From Hyphomicrobiales bacterium (lineage in GTDB: Bacteria; Pseudomonadota; Alphaproteobacteria; Rhizobiales; Rhizobiaceae), in assembly GCA_900471485.1 (NCBI GenBank), contig UCEU01000035.1, positions 59,423-123,422 of the forward strand: DNA of 64,000 nt. The letters run 5' to 3'. The notes beneath the pieces were generated by a model. The model was not told the DNA's origin and searched no databases. It saw only the letters and a list, made by a program, of their open reading frames with translations. Below, piece by piece: positions 17,423-25,825 of the stretch. A program made the position numbers and the translations under genes. Every line of letters starts with the position of its first letter. The first letter of the stretch is position 1.

Positions 17423-18523
17423 ATGACCGCGTCGTCGAATACTCCCGAAATCAAGATCGAATTCCATACCTCGCCGGTCTCCGACGCGGACCGCATCAAG
17501 GCCCTGGAAACTCCCGGCTTCGGCAAGGTCTTCACCGATCACATGGTGCTGGCGAAGTGGACCGCTGACAAGGGCTGGCACGATGCCAAGGTCACGCCGC
17601 GCCGCCCGCTGGAACTCGATCCGGCAAGCGCTGTCCTGCACTATGCCCAGGAAATCTTCGAAGGCATGAAGGCCTACAAGGCCGATGACGGGCGCATCCT
17701 GCTCTTCCGCCCGGAACAGAACGCCAGCCGCTTCAACCAGTCGGCCGAGCGTATGGCCATGCCGCCGGTGCCCGAAGACCTGTTCCTCAAGGCGGTCGAA
17801 GAGCTTGTTCGTATCGACAAGAACTGGATTCCATCAGGTGACGGCAGCCTCTATCTGCGTCCCTTCATGTTCGCCAACGAAGCCTTCCTCGGCGTTCGCC
17901 CGGCGCAGGAATATATCTTCTGCGTCATCGCCTCACCCGTCGGCGCCTATTTCAAGGGCGGCGCCAAGGCCGTATCGCTCTGGGTCGAGACCGAGTACAC
18001 GCGCGCTGCCGCCGGCGGCACGGGTGCCGCCAAATGCGGGGGCAACTATGCGGCCAGCCTCGTCGCCCAGGCGCAAGCCGCCAAGAAGGAATGCGATCAG
18101 GTCGTGTTCCTCGATGCGGCCGAACATCGCTGGGTCGAAGAACTCGGCGGCATGAACGTCTTCTTCGTGATGAACGACGGCACCGTCGTCACCCCGCCGC
18201 TCGGCGGCACCATCCTGCCGGGCATCACCCGCGCCTCGGTCATCGTTCTCGCGGAAGAAAAGGGCCTCAAGGTCGAGCAGCGCCCCTACTCTTTCGCGGA
18301 GTGGCAGGCTGATGCGGCCAGCGGCAAGCTGGTCGAAGCATTCGCCTGCGGCACCGCCGCCGTCCTCGCCGGCATCGGCCTCGTCCGCCACGCGGGCGGC
18401 GAGTTCAAGGTCGGCAACGGTGAGACCGGCAAGCTGACGACAGACCTGCGCAACGAGCTGGTCGGCCTGCAGAAGGGCGTCACCAACGACCAGCGCGGCT
18501 GGACCCGCCGCATCATGGCGTAA
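17423..18523 (+). CDS. ilvE: Branched-chain amino-acid aminotransferase
   Basis: The 366-residue protein matches the larger (BCAT group) branched-chain aminotransferases. It has FGKVFTDHMVLAKW at the N-terminus, HYAQEIFEGMKAYK, YLRPFMFANEAFLGVRP, the PLP lysine in GAAKCGGNYAASL, and GTAAVLAGIG near the end. It catalyses the last step of valine, leucine and isoleucine synthesis or the first step of their breakdown, using glutamate/2-oxoglutarate. GAAGG lies upstream of ATG 17423 and a terminator follows. Other enzymes of the pathway, ilvC, ilvH and ilvI, are in the same window but not adjacent. It diverges from the PLP aminotransferase, with a 200-bp region between them. Confidence 0.93.
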   Translation: MTASSNTPEIKIEFHTSPVSDADRIKALETPGFGKVFTDHMVLAKWTADKGWHDAKVTPRRPLELDPASAVLHYAQEIFEGMKAYKADDGRILLFRPEQNASRFNQSAERMAMPPVPEDLFLKAVEELVRIDKNWIPSGDGSLYLRPFMFANEAFLGVRPAQEYIFCVIASPVGAYFKGGAKAVSLWVETEYTRAAAGGTGAAKCGGNYAASLVAQAQAAKKECDQVVFLDAAEHRWVEELGGMNVFFVMNDGTVVTPPLGGTILPGITRASVIVLAEEKGLKVEQRPYSFAEWQADAASGKLVEAFACGTAAVLAGIGLVRHAGGEFKVGNGETGKLTTDLRNELVGLQKGVTNDQRGWTRRIMA

Positions 18524-18550
18524 GCCACCGGATAGATCCGATCACCAAGA

Positions 18551-18585
18551 AAGGCCGGCAAGGTTTCCACCTCCGCCGGCCTTTT
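18551..18585 (+). terminator. Terminator after ilvE
   Basis: AAGGCCGGC and GCCGGCCTT form a 9-bp stem with a 15-nt loop and a following U-rich tract, 28 bp past the ilvE stop. Confidence 0.75.
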
Positions 18586-18610
18586 CATTTTCTACGATCA
18601 AATGGCTTAC

Positions 18611-19102
18611 TCAGGAGCGCAACAGCGCCGCGATCTGCGCCTGGCTTGGGATCTGCCCCTGCGGCGTCAGCTTGTCGACGACACCGGGGAGAACCTTGGA
18701 AAGCTGAGCCAGCAGCTCCTGCTCGCTGATCCCGGCCTGACGCGCCAGATCGCTGATCGTCTGCGAACCCAGCGCATTCTCCAGGTTACCCGGCGCGATC
18801 GGTTCGTTCTGTCCCGGCTTCACCCAGGAATCGGCGACCGAGCCCTGCCCCGCTTCGGCGAGCTTGCCGAGCAGCCCGCCCAGGCCGCCGAGGCCACCAA
18901 GCCCGCCCGCGAGCCCGCCGAGATCACCGAGCAAACCGCCGGAGTCGCCGCCGCCGGTGTTGGTCGGCTGGTTCGGCTGCGGTGTCTTCTCCGCTTCGCT
19001 GCCGCCGCCGCCGAGCAGCTTGCCGACAAGCAACGCACCGAGAGCGATCATGATCGGCTTGGATATATTTCCGCCCGGAACGGCGTCATCAAAGAGTCCC
19101 AT
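18611..19102 (-). CDS. YidB family (DUF937) protein
   Basis: This 163-residue protein has the YidB layout. A short N-terminus MGLFDDAVPGG is followed by a hydrophobic segment (PIMIALGALLVGKLLGGGG), a long Gly/Leu-rich low-complexity linker (GLLGDLGGLAGGLGGLGG), and a conserved C-terminal domain with TISDLARQAGISEQELLAQL and VVDKLTPQGQIPS. Function of the family is unknown. ATG 19102 is the family start; the frame extends upstream without matching it. It diverges from a GlsB/YeaQ gene, also a small envelope/stress-type protein. Confidence 0.85.
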   Translation of the reverse strand: MGLFDDAVPGGNISKPIMIALGALLVGKLLGGGGSEAEKTPQPNQPTNTGGGDSGGLLGDLGGLAGGLGGLGGLGGLLGKLAEAGQGSVADSWVKPGQNEPIAPGNLENALGSQTISDLARQAGISEQELLAQLSKVLPGVVDKLTPQGQIPSQAQIAALLRS

Positions 19103-19246
19103 GCCATTCTCCTTTTCGATTTTCTTGACGAGAAGAGTGAAACGACAGCGAGAGGCCCCGTCGGAGCCTTGAATTTCTTTTCCTTCCATTTAGCTTAAAA
19201 TGGGAGATGGCCGAAATATTCGGCCAATCAAGGAGGGGAATATCAG

Positions 19247-19504
19247 ATGTCTGTTATCGGCTGGATTATTCTTGGATTGATTGCAGGTTTTATTGGCAGC
19301 AAGATCGTCAACAAGACCGGCTCCGGAATGCTCATGGATATCGTGCTCGGTATCGTAGGCGCGATCGTCGGCGGCGTGATCTTCACCTTCTTCGGCGCCG
19401 CCGGGGTCACCGGCTTCAACATCTACAGCCTTGTGGTCGCTGTCGTCGGAGCCGTCGTCGTGCTGTGGCTCTACCACGCGATCAACGGCCGCCGCTCCAT
19501 CTGA
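19247..19504 (+). CDS. GlsB/YeaQ/YmgE family membrane protein
   Basis: The 85-residue product has three predicted membrane helices and the family features: IIGLIAGFIGSKIVNKTGSG-like N-terminal glycines (here IILGLIAGFIGSKIVNKTGS), GMLMDIVLGIVGAIVGG, and a C-terminal helix ending WLYHAINGRR. Members of this transglycosylase-associated family are linked to general stress response, without a defined activity. AGGAGGGG lies before ATG 19247. Its shape and divergent placement relative to the YidB-family gene suggest shared stress control, though no specific promoter was identified. Confidence 0.88.
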   Translation: MSVIGWIILGLIAGFIGSKIVNKTGSGMLMDIVLGIVGAIVGGVIFTFFGAAGVTGFNIYSLVVAVVGAVVVLWLYHAINGRRSI

Positions 19505-19581
19505 CCACGGACGGCGCACCGAAACGCTTTATATATGTTTCGTGATATGCTTCGCCTCCCAGGCAGGCGAGGCAAAGCATC

Positions 19582-20169
19582 ATGTCCGACGAACCGACTT
19601 CATCCTTCTACAGAGACAACGCCGCGACCTACGCCGCGCGTGACCGGATGTTGCCAGTCCGCCGCCTCGATGCCTTTCTCTCCAAACTGCGGCCCGGCGC
19701 CGCCATTCTGGAACTGGGCTGCGGCGCCGGCCAGGACAGCGCCTACATGCTCTCGAAGGGCTTCGACGTCACCCCGACGGACGGCTCCACCGAGCTCGCA
19801 AGCGAAGCCGAAACCCTGCTCGACCGCCCCGTCGAGATCATGCGCTTCGACGAACTGGACGCCGACGAGGCCTTTGACGGCGTCTGGGCCGAGGCAAGCC
19901 TCCTGCATGTTCCACGCGCCCAATTGCCCGATGTCTTCGCCCGCATCCTGCGCGCGCTGAAGCCCGGCGGCCTCATCCACGCCACCTTCAAGGCTGGCGA
20001 CGCCGAAGGACACGACGGTCTCGGCCGCTATTACAACTACCTGTCCGCCGAACTTCTCTCCGACCTGTTGAGCACCGGCGGCTGGCACGGCATCGTCATC
20101 AGCGAGGGAGACGGCGGCGGCTACGACGGCAAGCCGACCCGCTGGCTGTCCATGCGCGCCCAAAAATAA
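19582..20169 (+). CDS. Class I SAM-dependent methyltransferase
   Basis: This 195-residue protein contains motif I ILELGCGAGQDSAYML (about 38-53), the acidic residue in VTPTDGSTELASEA, an LLHVPRAQLPDVFARILRAL segment and motif III LKPGGLIHATFKAGDAE. It ends GKPTRWLSMRAQK. It resembles the small Methyltransf_25/TehB-like group; the acceptor is unknown. It stands alone between the YeaQ-type gene and ilvC and converges on ilvC, with a hairpin between them. Confidence 0.85.
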   Translation: MSDEPTSSFYRDNAATYAARDRMLPVRRLDAFLSKLRPGAAILELGCGAGQDSAYMLSKGFDVTPTDGSTELASEAETLLDRPVEIMRFDELDADEAFDGVWAEASLLHVPRAQLPDVFARILRALKPGGLIHATFKAGDAEGHDGLGRYYNYLSAELLSDLLSTGGWHGIVISEGDGGGYDGKPTRWLSMRAQK

Positions 20170-20196
20170 AAGGCCGGCGCTTTCGCACCGGCCCTT
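20170..20196. terminator. Hairpin between convergent methyltransferase and ilvC
   Basis: GGCCGG and CCGGCC pair around a 10-nt loop, flanked by A- and T-rich stretches on both sides. It can serve both converging genes. Confidence 0.6.
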
Positions 20197-20248
20197 CATT
20201 TTCAGCTAACGTGTCTGACCAAAGCGTCGGCCAGCCTGTCGCCATCGA

Positions 20249-21268
20249 TTAGTTGACAGCCTTGTCGACGAGCTTGTTCTTGCCGATCCAAGGCATCATG
20301 CCGCGCAGCTTGGCGCCGACTTCTTCGATCGGATGCTCGTCGTTGACGCGGCGGATACCCTTGAAGCGGGCGGCGCCGGCGCGGTATTCCTGCATCCAGT
20401 CCGAGGTGAACTTGCCGGTCTGGATGTCCTTCAGGACACGCTTCATCTCGGCCTTGGTCTCTTCGGTGATGATGCGCGGGCCGGTGACGTATTCGCCCCA
20501 CTCTGCCGTGTTCGAGATCGAGTAGTTCATGTTGGCGATACCGCCTTCATAGATCAGGTCGACGATGAGCTTCACTTCGTGCAGGCACTCGAAGTAGGCC
20601 ATTTCAGGCGCGTAGCCAGCTTCCGTCAGCGTTTCGAAGCCGGCGCGGATCAGCTCGACGAGACCGCCGCACAGAACGACCTGTTCGCCGAAGAGGTCGG
20701 TTTCGCACTCTTCGCGGAAGTTGGTTTCGATGATGCCCGAACGGCCGCCGCCGACGCCGCAGGCGTAGGAGAGAGCGAGTTCAAGAGCATTGCCCGAAGC
20801 GTTCTGGTGAACGGCAACGAGGCAAGGAACGCCGCCGCCCTTCTGGTATTCGCCGCGAACCGTGTGGCCCGGGCCCTTCGGCGCGATCATGACGACGTCG
20901 AGCGAAGCCTTCGGCTCGATCAGGCCGAAGTGAACGTTGAGGCCGTGTGCGAATGCGATGGCGGCGCCGTCGCGGATGTTGCCGGCGATGTCGGCCTTGT
21001 AGATGTCGGCCTGCAGTTCGTCAGGCGTCGCCATCATGATCAGGTCGCCCCACTTGGCGGCATCGGCAACGGTCATGACCTTGAAGCCGTCGGCTTCTGC
21101 CTTCTTGATGGTCGGCGAACCGGCCTTCAGCGCGATGGCGACGTTGGCAGCACCGCTGTCCTTCAGGTTCAGCGCGTGGGCGCGACCCTGGGAGCCGTAG
21201 CCGACGATGACGACGTTCTTGGACTTGATGAGGTTGAGGTCTGCATCACGATCGTAATAGACGCGCAT
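20249..21268 (-). CDS. ilvC: Ketol-acid reductoisomerase
   Basis: The 339-residue protein is the short (class I) reductoisomerase. It has an N-terminal Rossmann motif GYGSQGRAHALNLKDSG (about 24-40), APKGPGHTVRGEY, GGGRSGIIETNFREECETDLFGEQ (in parts GGGRSGIIETNF and REECETDLFGEQ) carrying the Mg-binding Asp/Glu, and YFECLHEVKLIVDLIYEGG. It converts acetolactate or acetohydroxybutyrate to the dihydroxy acids of the valine/leucine/isoleucine pathway with NADPH and Mg2+. A TetR regulator gene lies 59 bp upstream on the same strand, so ilvC may be co-transcribed with it or have a promoter in the short gap. Confidence 0.97.
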   Translation of the reverse strand: MRVYYDRDADLNLIKSKNVVIVGYGSQGRAHALNLKDSGAANVAIALKAGSPTIKKAEADGFKVMTVADAAKWGDLIMMATPDELQADIYKADIAGNIRDGAAIAFAHGLNVHFGLIEPKASLDVVMIAPKGPGHTVRGEYQKGGGVPCLVAVHQNASGNALELALSYACGVGGGRSGIIETNFREECETDLFGEQVVLCGGLVELIRAGFETLTEAGYAPEMAYFECLHEVKLIVDLIYEGGIANMNYSISNTAEWGEYVTGPRIITEETKAEMKRVLKDIQTGKFTSDWMQEYRAGAARFKGIRRVNDEHPIEEVGAKLRGMMPWIGKNKLVDKAVN

Positions 21269-21327
21269 TTGAATTTTCCTTCCCTTTGCTTGTCTTGTGG
21301 ACTGTCAGTATTCGGTAAAACTTTTCG

Positions 21328-21981
21328 TCAGACGACGGCCGGCATGTCGGCCAGCGCCTTCTCCGTCCCGTAAAGCCGGAGGAAGGCGGTCACCGCCTTT
21401 TCCGCCTGGCGCGCGGTATCCGTAACGCCCGTGGTGTCTCCAAGCAGCATGCGCACATGCAGGTCGGAGACGATCAGGCCGTAGAGTGTGTGATAGGCTT
21501 CGTCGGCATCGTTGAAGCGCAGCAGCCCTGCCCGCTTGCCGGAATCGATGAGCCCCATGGCGCGACGGTCGATCTGCCGGCGGCCGCGCTCGAGCAAAAG
21601 CTTGCCGAGCTTCGAGCCGTCGCGCGGCGACTGGCCGATCGCCAGCCGGTTCAGCGCCAGCGACACGTCGCCCGCCAGAACCTCAAGAAGATCACGCGAG
21701 AAAATAACGAGATGGTCGTGCAGGCTCGCCGATGTCAGGCGCTCGCCGTTGCGCTCGAAGGTGCGCACCTTGCTCGCCTGATAGGCGATCATCGCCGACA
21801 GCAGGCCGTCGCGGTCGCCAAACCACTTGTAGAGGCTTTCCTTGGAGCAGTTGGCCGCGCGCGCGACACCCGACGTCGTCAGCGCCTTTTCGCCGCCATC
21901 GACGAGCAACCGCAGCGCCTGCTCCAGAACGGCGTTCTGGCGCGGCGAGAATTCGCTGGGCTCCAAGTTTTCGACAGACAC
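21328..21981 (-). CDS. TetR family transcriptional regulator
   Basis: A 217-residue regulator. The N-terminal TetR helix-turn-helix is at about 18-65 (ALRLLVDGGEKALTTSGVAR, then AANCSKESLYKWFGDRDGLL), and the all-helical C-terminus should bind a ligand. It starts with GTG 21981, with GGGAG 8 nt upstream; the nearby ATG 21986 is out of frame. A perfect 14-bp palindrome at 22000-22013, just upstream, is the likely operator, implying autoregulation. The gene sits directly before ilvC, which could place ilvC under its control. Ligand is unknown. Confidence 0.88.
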   Translation of the reverse strand: MSVENLEPSEFSPRQNAVLEQALRLLVDGGEKALTTSGVARAANCSKESLYKWFGDRDGLLSAMIAYQASKVRTFERNGERLTSASLHDHLVIFSRDLLEVLAGDVSLALNRLAIGQSPRDGSKLGKLLLERGRRQIDRRAMGLIDSGKRAGLLRFNDADEAYHTLYGLIVSDLHVRMLLGDTTGVTDTARQAEKAVTAFLRLYGTEKALADMPAVV

Positions 21982-21999
21982 GGCATTCGCTCCCGATAA

Positions 22000-22013
22000 G
22001 TACCGTACGGTAC
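22000..22013. promoter_or_regulatory. Perfect palindrome GTACCGTACGGTAC, likely TetR operator
   Basis: The 14-bp perfect palindrome is centred 26 bp upstream of the TetR start codon. Placement and length are typical of an autoregulatory TetR site. A further partial repeat, ACGGT, follows it. Confidence 0.65.
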
Positions 22014-22099
22014 GGTTCGTGAGTGCTTATCGCCTAGATGCTCCGATCGGTCAAGAGGTCGCAACGGTCGCCAGGATAATTTTTCGGCGCGGTGCCGGA

Positions 22100-23002
22100 T
22101 TATTCGGCAGCGTTCAGCACCGCATCCACATCGCGCGCCGGCGACAGCCCGTATAGACGGCTATATTCGCGGCTGAACTGTGACGGGCTCTGATAACCGA
22201 CGCGATGGCCGGCGGTGCCGGCGTCCAGCCGCTCGATCAGCATCAAACGCCGCGCTTCGTGCAGGCGGATCTGCTTCTGGTACTGCACCGGCGTCATCGC
22301 CGTGATCGACTTGAAGTGATGATGGAACGACGAGACGCTCATGTTGACGTGCTCGGCCAGCTCCTCGATGCGCAGTGTCCGCGCGAAATTTTCGCGCAGC
22401 CAGGCGATCGCGCGGGCGATCCGGTTGCCCTGCCGGTCGGCGATCGCGATATCGATCAGCTGGTCGCCGGCAGGTCCCGTCAGAATGCGATAGAGGATTT
22501 CCTGCTCGATCAGCGGCGCCATCGCCGCGATATCCGCTGGACTATCAAGCAAGCGCAGCAGCCTGACCGCCGCATCGAGAAGCTCCGGCGTCGCGACATT
22601 GACGACGATGCCGCGCTGGCCCGATGGCGGCGCCGCGCTACGCTGTATGGTCGAACGACTGAGCAGGTGGAGCAGCTTTTCGCTGTTGATCGCAAGCGTG
22701 ATGCAAAGATGCGGAACCTCGGCGCTCGCCTCCACCACCCGCCACGCAACGGGCAGGTCGACCGACGTCAGAAGATAGTCACCCGCCCCGTAATTGATGG
22801 TATCGGTGCCGAGCTGCAGGCTTTTCGCCCCCTGGATGACCATGGCGAAACAGGGACGGTAGCTGCCGTGGCAAGGCGCGCTCGGCGTCGTGCGGCGGCT
22901 GATCCCGAGCCCTTCGATCCCCGTCTGCACTTCTCCGTCGCCAAGCGCGAAGCGGCCCGCGATCGACGCGATCTCCTGGTAGCGGTTAAAGAGCAATGTC
23001 AT
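22100..23002 (-). CDS. AraC family regulator with AraC_N domain
   Basis: This 300-residue protein has an AraC_N-type sensing domain (ISRRTTPSAPCHGSYRPCFA, then VIQGAKSLQLG) and a C-terminal double helix-turn-helix at about 200-290 (LAEHVNMSVSSFHHHFKSIT; VGYQSPSQFSREYSRLYG). AraC_N regulators such as YqhC typically control an adjacent aldehyde or alcohol dehydrogenase. Here it diverges from a zinc-type dehydrogenase gene at 23222, so activation of that gene is the likely role. ATG 23002 fits the family start; the frame continues upstream without homology. Inverted repeats lie in the shared 219-bp intergenic region. Confidence 0.88.
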   Translation of the reverse strand: MTLLFNRYQEIASIAGRFALGDGEVQTGIEGLGISRRTTPSAPCHGSYRPCFAMVIQGAKSLQLGTDTINYGAGDYLLTSVDLPVAWRVVEASAEVPHLCITLAINSEKLLHLLSRSTIQRSAAPPSGQRGIVVNVATPELLDAAVRLLRLLDSPADIAAMAPLIEQEILYRILTGPAGDQLIDIAIADRQGNRIARAIAWLRENFARTLRIEELAEHVNMSVSSFHHHFKSITAMTPVQYQKQIRLHEARRLMLIERLDAGTAGHRVGYQSPSQFSREYSRLYGLSPARDVDAVLNAAE

Positions 23003-23061
23003 CAGGCGCACTTTCCGGTGAGAACGGCTTGCCTGCCGTTTGGACTGCTTATCTAGGATGG

Positions 23062-23131
23062 ATTTGCATGACCGCAAATACCGCCCTCTCTCACTTTTAC
23101 GGGTCTCCCGCACTTTTGCAGGATCGTGCAA
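23062..23131. promoter_or_regulatory. Two similar inverted repeats in the AraC/dehydrogenase intergenic region
   Basis: ATTTGC-N6-GCAAAT (23062-23079) and TTGCA-N6-TGCAA (23116-23131) share arm sequence and spacing. They lie between the divergent AraC-type and dehydrogenase genes and are candidate regulator sites. Confidence 0.4.
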
Positions 23132-23221
23132 GAACACGAGAGGATCGCTCTAACACTGCGTGCCGTCTCTGGCGCATAAAGGCACCATCCCTTTCCACCC
23201 CGCCAAAGAAGGATACTTCCC

Positions 23222-24268
23222 ATGCCAATCGCAAGAGGCTACGCCGCTACCGATGCATCCAAGCCGCTGACGCCGTTCACCTTCGAACGTCGGGACCCGA
23301 ACGCGGATGACGTCGTCATCGACATCAAGTACGCCGGCATCTGCCACTCCGACATTCACACCGTTCGCAACGAATGGAAGAATGCCGTCTACCCGATCGT
23401 TCCGGGCCACGAGATCGCCGGCATCGTTTCGGCCGTCGGCGCCAACGTCACCAAGTTCAAGGTCGGCGATCACGTCGGCGTCGGCTGCTTCGTCGATAGC
23501 TGCGTCGGCTGCGCAACCCGCGACCTCGACAACGAGCAGTACATGCCGGGCCTCGTCGGCACCTACAACAGCGTCGATCGCGACGGCAAGACAGCAACCC
23601 AGGGCGGCTACTCCGACTCGATCGTCGTCAGGGAAGACTACGTCCTGTCGATCCCCGGCAACCTGCCGCTCGACGCCTCCGCGCCGCTTCTGTGCGCCGG
23701 CATCACCCTCTACTCGCCGCTGAAGCACTGGAATGCCGGCCCCGGCAAGAAGGTCGCGATCGTCGGCATGGGCGGCCTCGGCCACATGGGCGTGAAGCTC
23801 GGCTCCGCGATGGGTGCTGATATCACCGTCCTCTCGCAGTCGCTGTCGAAGAAGGAAGACGGCCTGAAGCTCGGCGCCAAGGAATATTACGCCACGTCCG
23901 ACGCCTCGACCTTCGAAAAGCTCGCCGGCACCTTCGATCTGATCCTGTGCACCGTTTCCGCCGAGATCGACTGGAATGCCTACCTGAACCTGCTGAAGGT
24001 CAACGGCACGATGGTCTTGCTCGGCGTTCCGGAAAACGCCGTCCCGGTCCACGCCTTCTCGGTGATCCCCGCCCGCCGCACGCTGGCCGGCTCGATGATC
24101 GGCTCGATCAAGGAAACCCAGGAAATGCTGGACTTCTGCGGCGAGCACAAAATCGTCTCGGAAATCGAGAAGATCAACATCCAGGACGTCAACGAAGCCT
24201 ACGAGCGCGTACTGAAGAGCGACGTGCGCTATCGCTTCGTCATCGACATCGCCTCGCTGGCGGCCTGA
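23222..24268 (+). CDS. Zinc-type alcohol/aldehyde dehydrogenase (YahK/CAD-like) with degenerate structural zinc site
   Basis: The 348-residue enzyme is a medium-chain dehydrogenase of the cinnamyl-alcohol-dehydrogenase/YahK group. The catalytic zinc ligands are present: C41 in AGICHSD, H63-E64 in PGHE, and the Cys in LLCAGITLYSPL. The nucleotide motif is VGMGGLGHMGVKL. The structural zinc loop keeps only C94 and C97: positions 100 and 108, normally Cys, are Arg and Met in DSCVGCATRDLDNEQYM. It probably reduces aldehydes with NADPH. GAAGGA precedes ATG 23222, a terminator follows, and the divergent AraC_N gene is the likely activator. Confidence 0.9.
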   Translation: MPIARGYAATDASKPLTPFTFERRDPNADDVVIDIKYAGICHSDIHTVRNEWKNAVYPIVPGHEIAGIVSAVGANVTKFKVGDHVGVGCFVDSCVGCATRDLDNEQYMPGLVGTYNSVDRDGKTATQGGYSDSIVVREDYVLSIPGNLPLDASAPLLCAGITLYSPLKHWNAGPGKKVAIVGMGGLGHMGVKLGSAMGADITVLSQSLSKKEDGLKLGAKEYYATSDASTFEKLAGTFDLILCTVSAEIDWNAYLNLLKVNGTMVLLGVPENAVPVHAFSVIPARRTLAGSMIGSIKETQEMLDFCGEHKIVSEIEKINIQDVNEAYERVLKSDVRYRFVIDIASLAA

Positions 24269-24294
24269 TCGACGACGCCACCGAATGAAGAACG

Positions 24295-24326
24295 AAAGCC
24301 CCGCCAGTCGTCCGGCGGGGCTTTTT
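24295..24326 (+). terminator. Rho-independent terminator after the alcohol dehydrogenase gene
   Basis: AAAGCCCCGCC and GGCGGGGCTTT form an 11-bp stem with an 8-nt loop and T5 at the end. It lies between two convergent genes and may serve the NDH-2 gene as well. Confidence 0.88.
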
Positions 24327-24358
24327 CATGCCCGGATCTCGTACGTCGCGCGGATCGC

Positions 24359-25621
24359 CTATTTGGGATCGGCGATCGTCTCGCGCTGGGTGATCAGCCG
24401 CGCGCTGTGCTGGCCGCTGAGGAAGATCCACAGCCAGCTCCAAGCCACGGCAAAGCGCGAGCGGGTGCCGATCAGGAAGTAGATGTGGGCGATGCCCCAG
24501 ATCCACCAGGCGAGCCCGCCCTTGAGCTTGATGCGGCCGAAATCGGCGATCGCGGCACTCCTGCCGATCGTCGCTAGGCTGCCCTGATGCCGATACTTGA
24601 AGACCGGCGGCGCCTTGCCCGTCAGGCGCGCGCGGATGACCTGGGCCACGTAGCCGCCCTGCTGCTTGGCCGCGGGCGCCACGCCCGGAACCGGCGAGCC
24701 GCTCTCCTGCATCACCGAGGCCGTGTCGCCTATGACGAAGACGTCAGGCAGACCCGGCGCGGTCAGATCCTTCTCGACGACGGCACGCCCTGCCCGGTCG
24801 GCCGGGATATCGAGCCATCGTGCAGCAGGCGAAGCCTGCACGCCCGCCGCCCAACTGATCGTCCGGCACGGAATGAACTCATCCCCGATCTGGACGCCAT
24901 CAGCCGTGCATTGAGTAACGGGCTTTCCAAGCCGCACCTCGACGCCGAGATCGTTGAGAGCCTTAAGGGCATATTCCGAAAGCTCCGGCGCGAAGGTCGA
25001 CAGCACGCGCGGTCCCGCTTCCACCAGCATGACCTTGGCCTTGCGGGTGTCGATGTTGCGGAACTCCTTCGGCAGCGTCTTGTGCGCGAGCTCTGCGATG
25101 ATCCCCGCAAGCTCCACGCCGGTCGGACCTGCACCGATGATGACGAAGGTCAGCAACGCATCGCGAGCCGCCGGGTCGGTCGCGGTTTCCGCTTGTTCGA
25201 ACGCAAGCAGCACGCGGCGGCGGATGGTGGTCGCGTCCTCGAGCGTCTTCAGCCCCGGCGCCACCGGTTCCCAATCGTCGCGGCCGAAATAGGCATGGGT
25301 CGCGCCCGTCGCCAGCACCAGCGTGTCATAGGAAATGGTCGGCCCGTCGCGAAGCGTGACGGTCTTGGCGACCTTGTCGACACCCATGACATCACCCAGC
25401 AGCGTCGTCACATCGGGACGGTCGCTGTAGAGATGGCGGATTGGCCAGGCGATCTCGGACGTCGCCAGGATCGTCGTCGCGACCTGATAGAGCAGCGGCT
25501 GGAACAGATGGTGGTTGCGCCGATCGATCAAAGTGATCTTCACCCCGGCGCCCTTGAGACCATTGACCAGTTGCAGCCCGCCGAAACCGCCGCCGACAAC
25601 GACGACATGGTGATCACTCAT
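24359..25621 (-). CDS. ndh: Type II NADH:quinone oxidoreductase (NDH-2)
   Basis: The 420-residue flavoprotein has two dinucleotide-binding motifs: VVVVGGGFGGLQLVNGL (5-21, FAD) and VIIGAGPTGVELAG (NADH), then VFVIGDTASV for the FAD ribityl side and the NDH-2 marker AAKQQGGYVAQVI. The C-terminal amphipathic/hydrophobic segment (WWIWGIAHIYFLIGTRSRFA) is the membrane-association region. It passes electrons from NADH to ubiquinone without pumping protons. ATG 25621 begins the conserved region MSDHHVVVVGG; an upstream in-frame ATG is less likely. It diverges from a MarR-GNAT gene across 204 bp. Confidence 0.92.
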   Translation of the reverse strand: MSDHHVVVVGGGFGGLQLVNGLKGAGVKITLIDRRNHHLFQPLLYQVATTILATSEIAWPIRHLYSDRPDVTTLLGDVMGVDKVAKTVTLRDGPTISYDTLVLATGATHAYFGRDDWEPVAPGLKTLEDATTIRRRVLLAFEQAETATDPAARDALLTFVIIGAGPTGVELAGIIAELAHKTLPKEFRNIDTRKAKVMLVEAGPRVLSTFAPELSEYALKALNDLGVEVRLGKPVTQCTADGVQIGDEFIPCRTISWAAGVQASPAARWLDIPADRAGRAVVEKDLTAPGLPDVFVIGDTASVMQESGSPVPGVAPAAKQQGGYVAQVIRARLTGKAPPVFKYRHQGSLATIGRSAAIADFGRIKLKGGLAWWIWGIAHIYFLIGTRSRFAVAWSWLWIFLSGQHSARLITQRETIADPK

Positions 25622-25792
25622 GGAGAATCCTTTGCAATAAGACGCGACCTCCCGCCCCTTCATACGGTCACAGCTTGGCATTTCGCAATTTTTTCTTTCG
25701 CGCCGAAATGTCGCAACTGCGGCCCAGTAGCAAACCGACCAAGCACTCGCGCCGATAACCGAAGCCTATTAGTTGACTCAGTCTATCAAATA

Positions 25793-25807
25793 GAGGACAA
25801 GGTCCTC
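25793..25807. promoter_or_regulatory. Inverted repeat before the MarR-GNAT gene
   Basis: GAGGAC-AAG-GTCCTC is a perfect 6-bp inverted repeat 19 bp upstream of the start at 25826, overlapping the expected promoter/leader. It could be an autoregulatory MarR site or an mRNA hairpin near the ribosome binding site. Confidence 0.35.
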
Positions 25808-25825
25808 CATTAGGAGATCTCGTTC

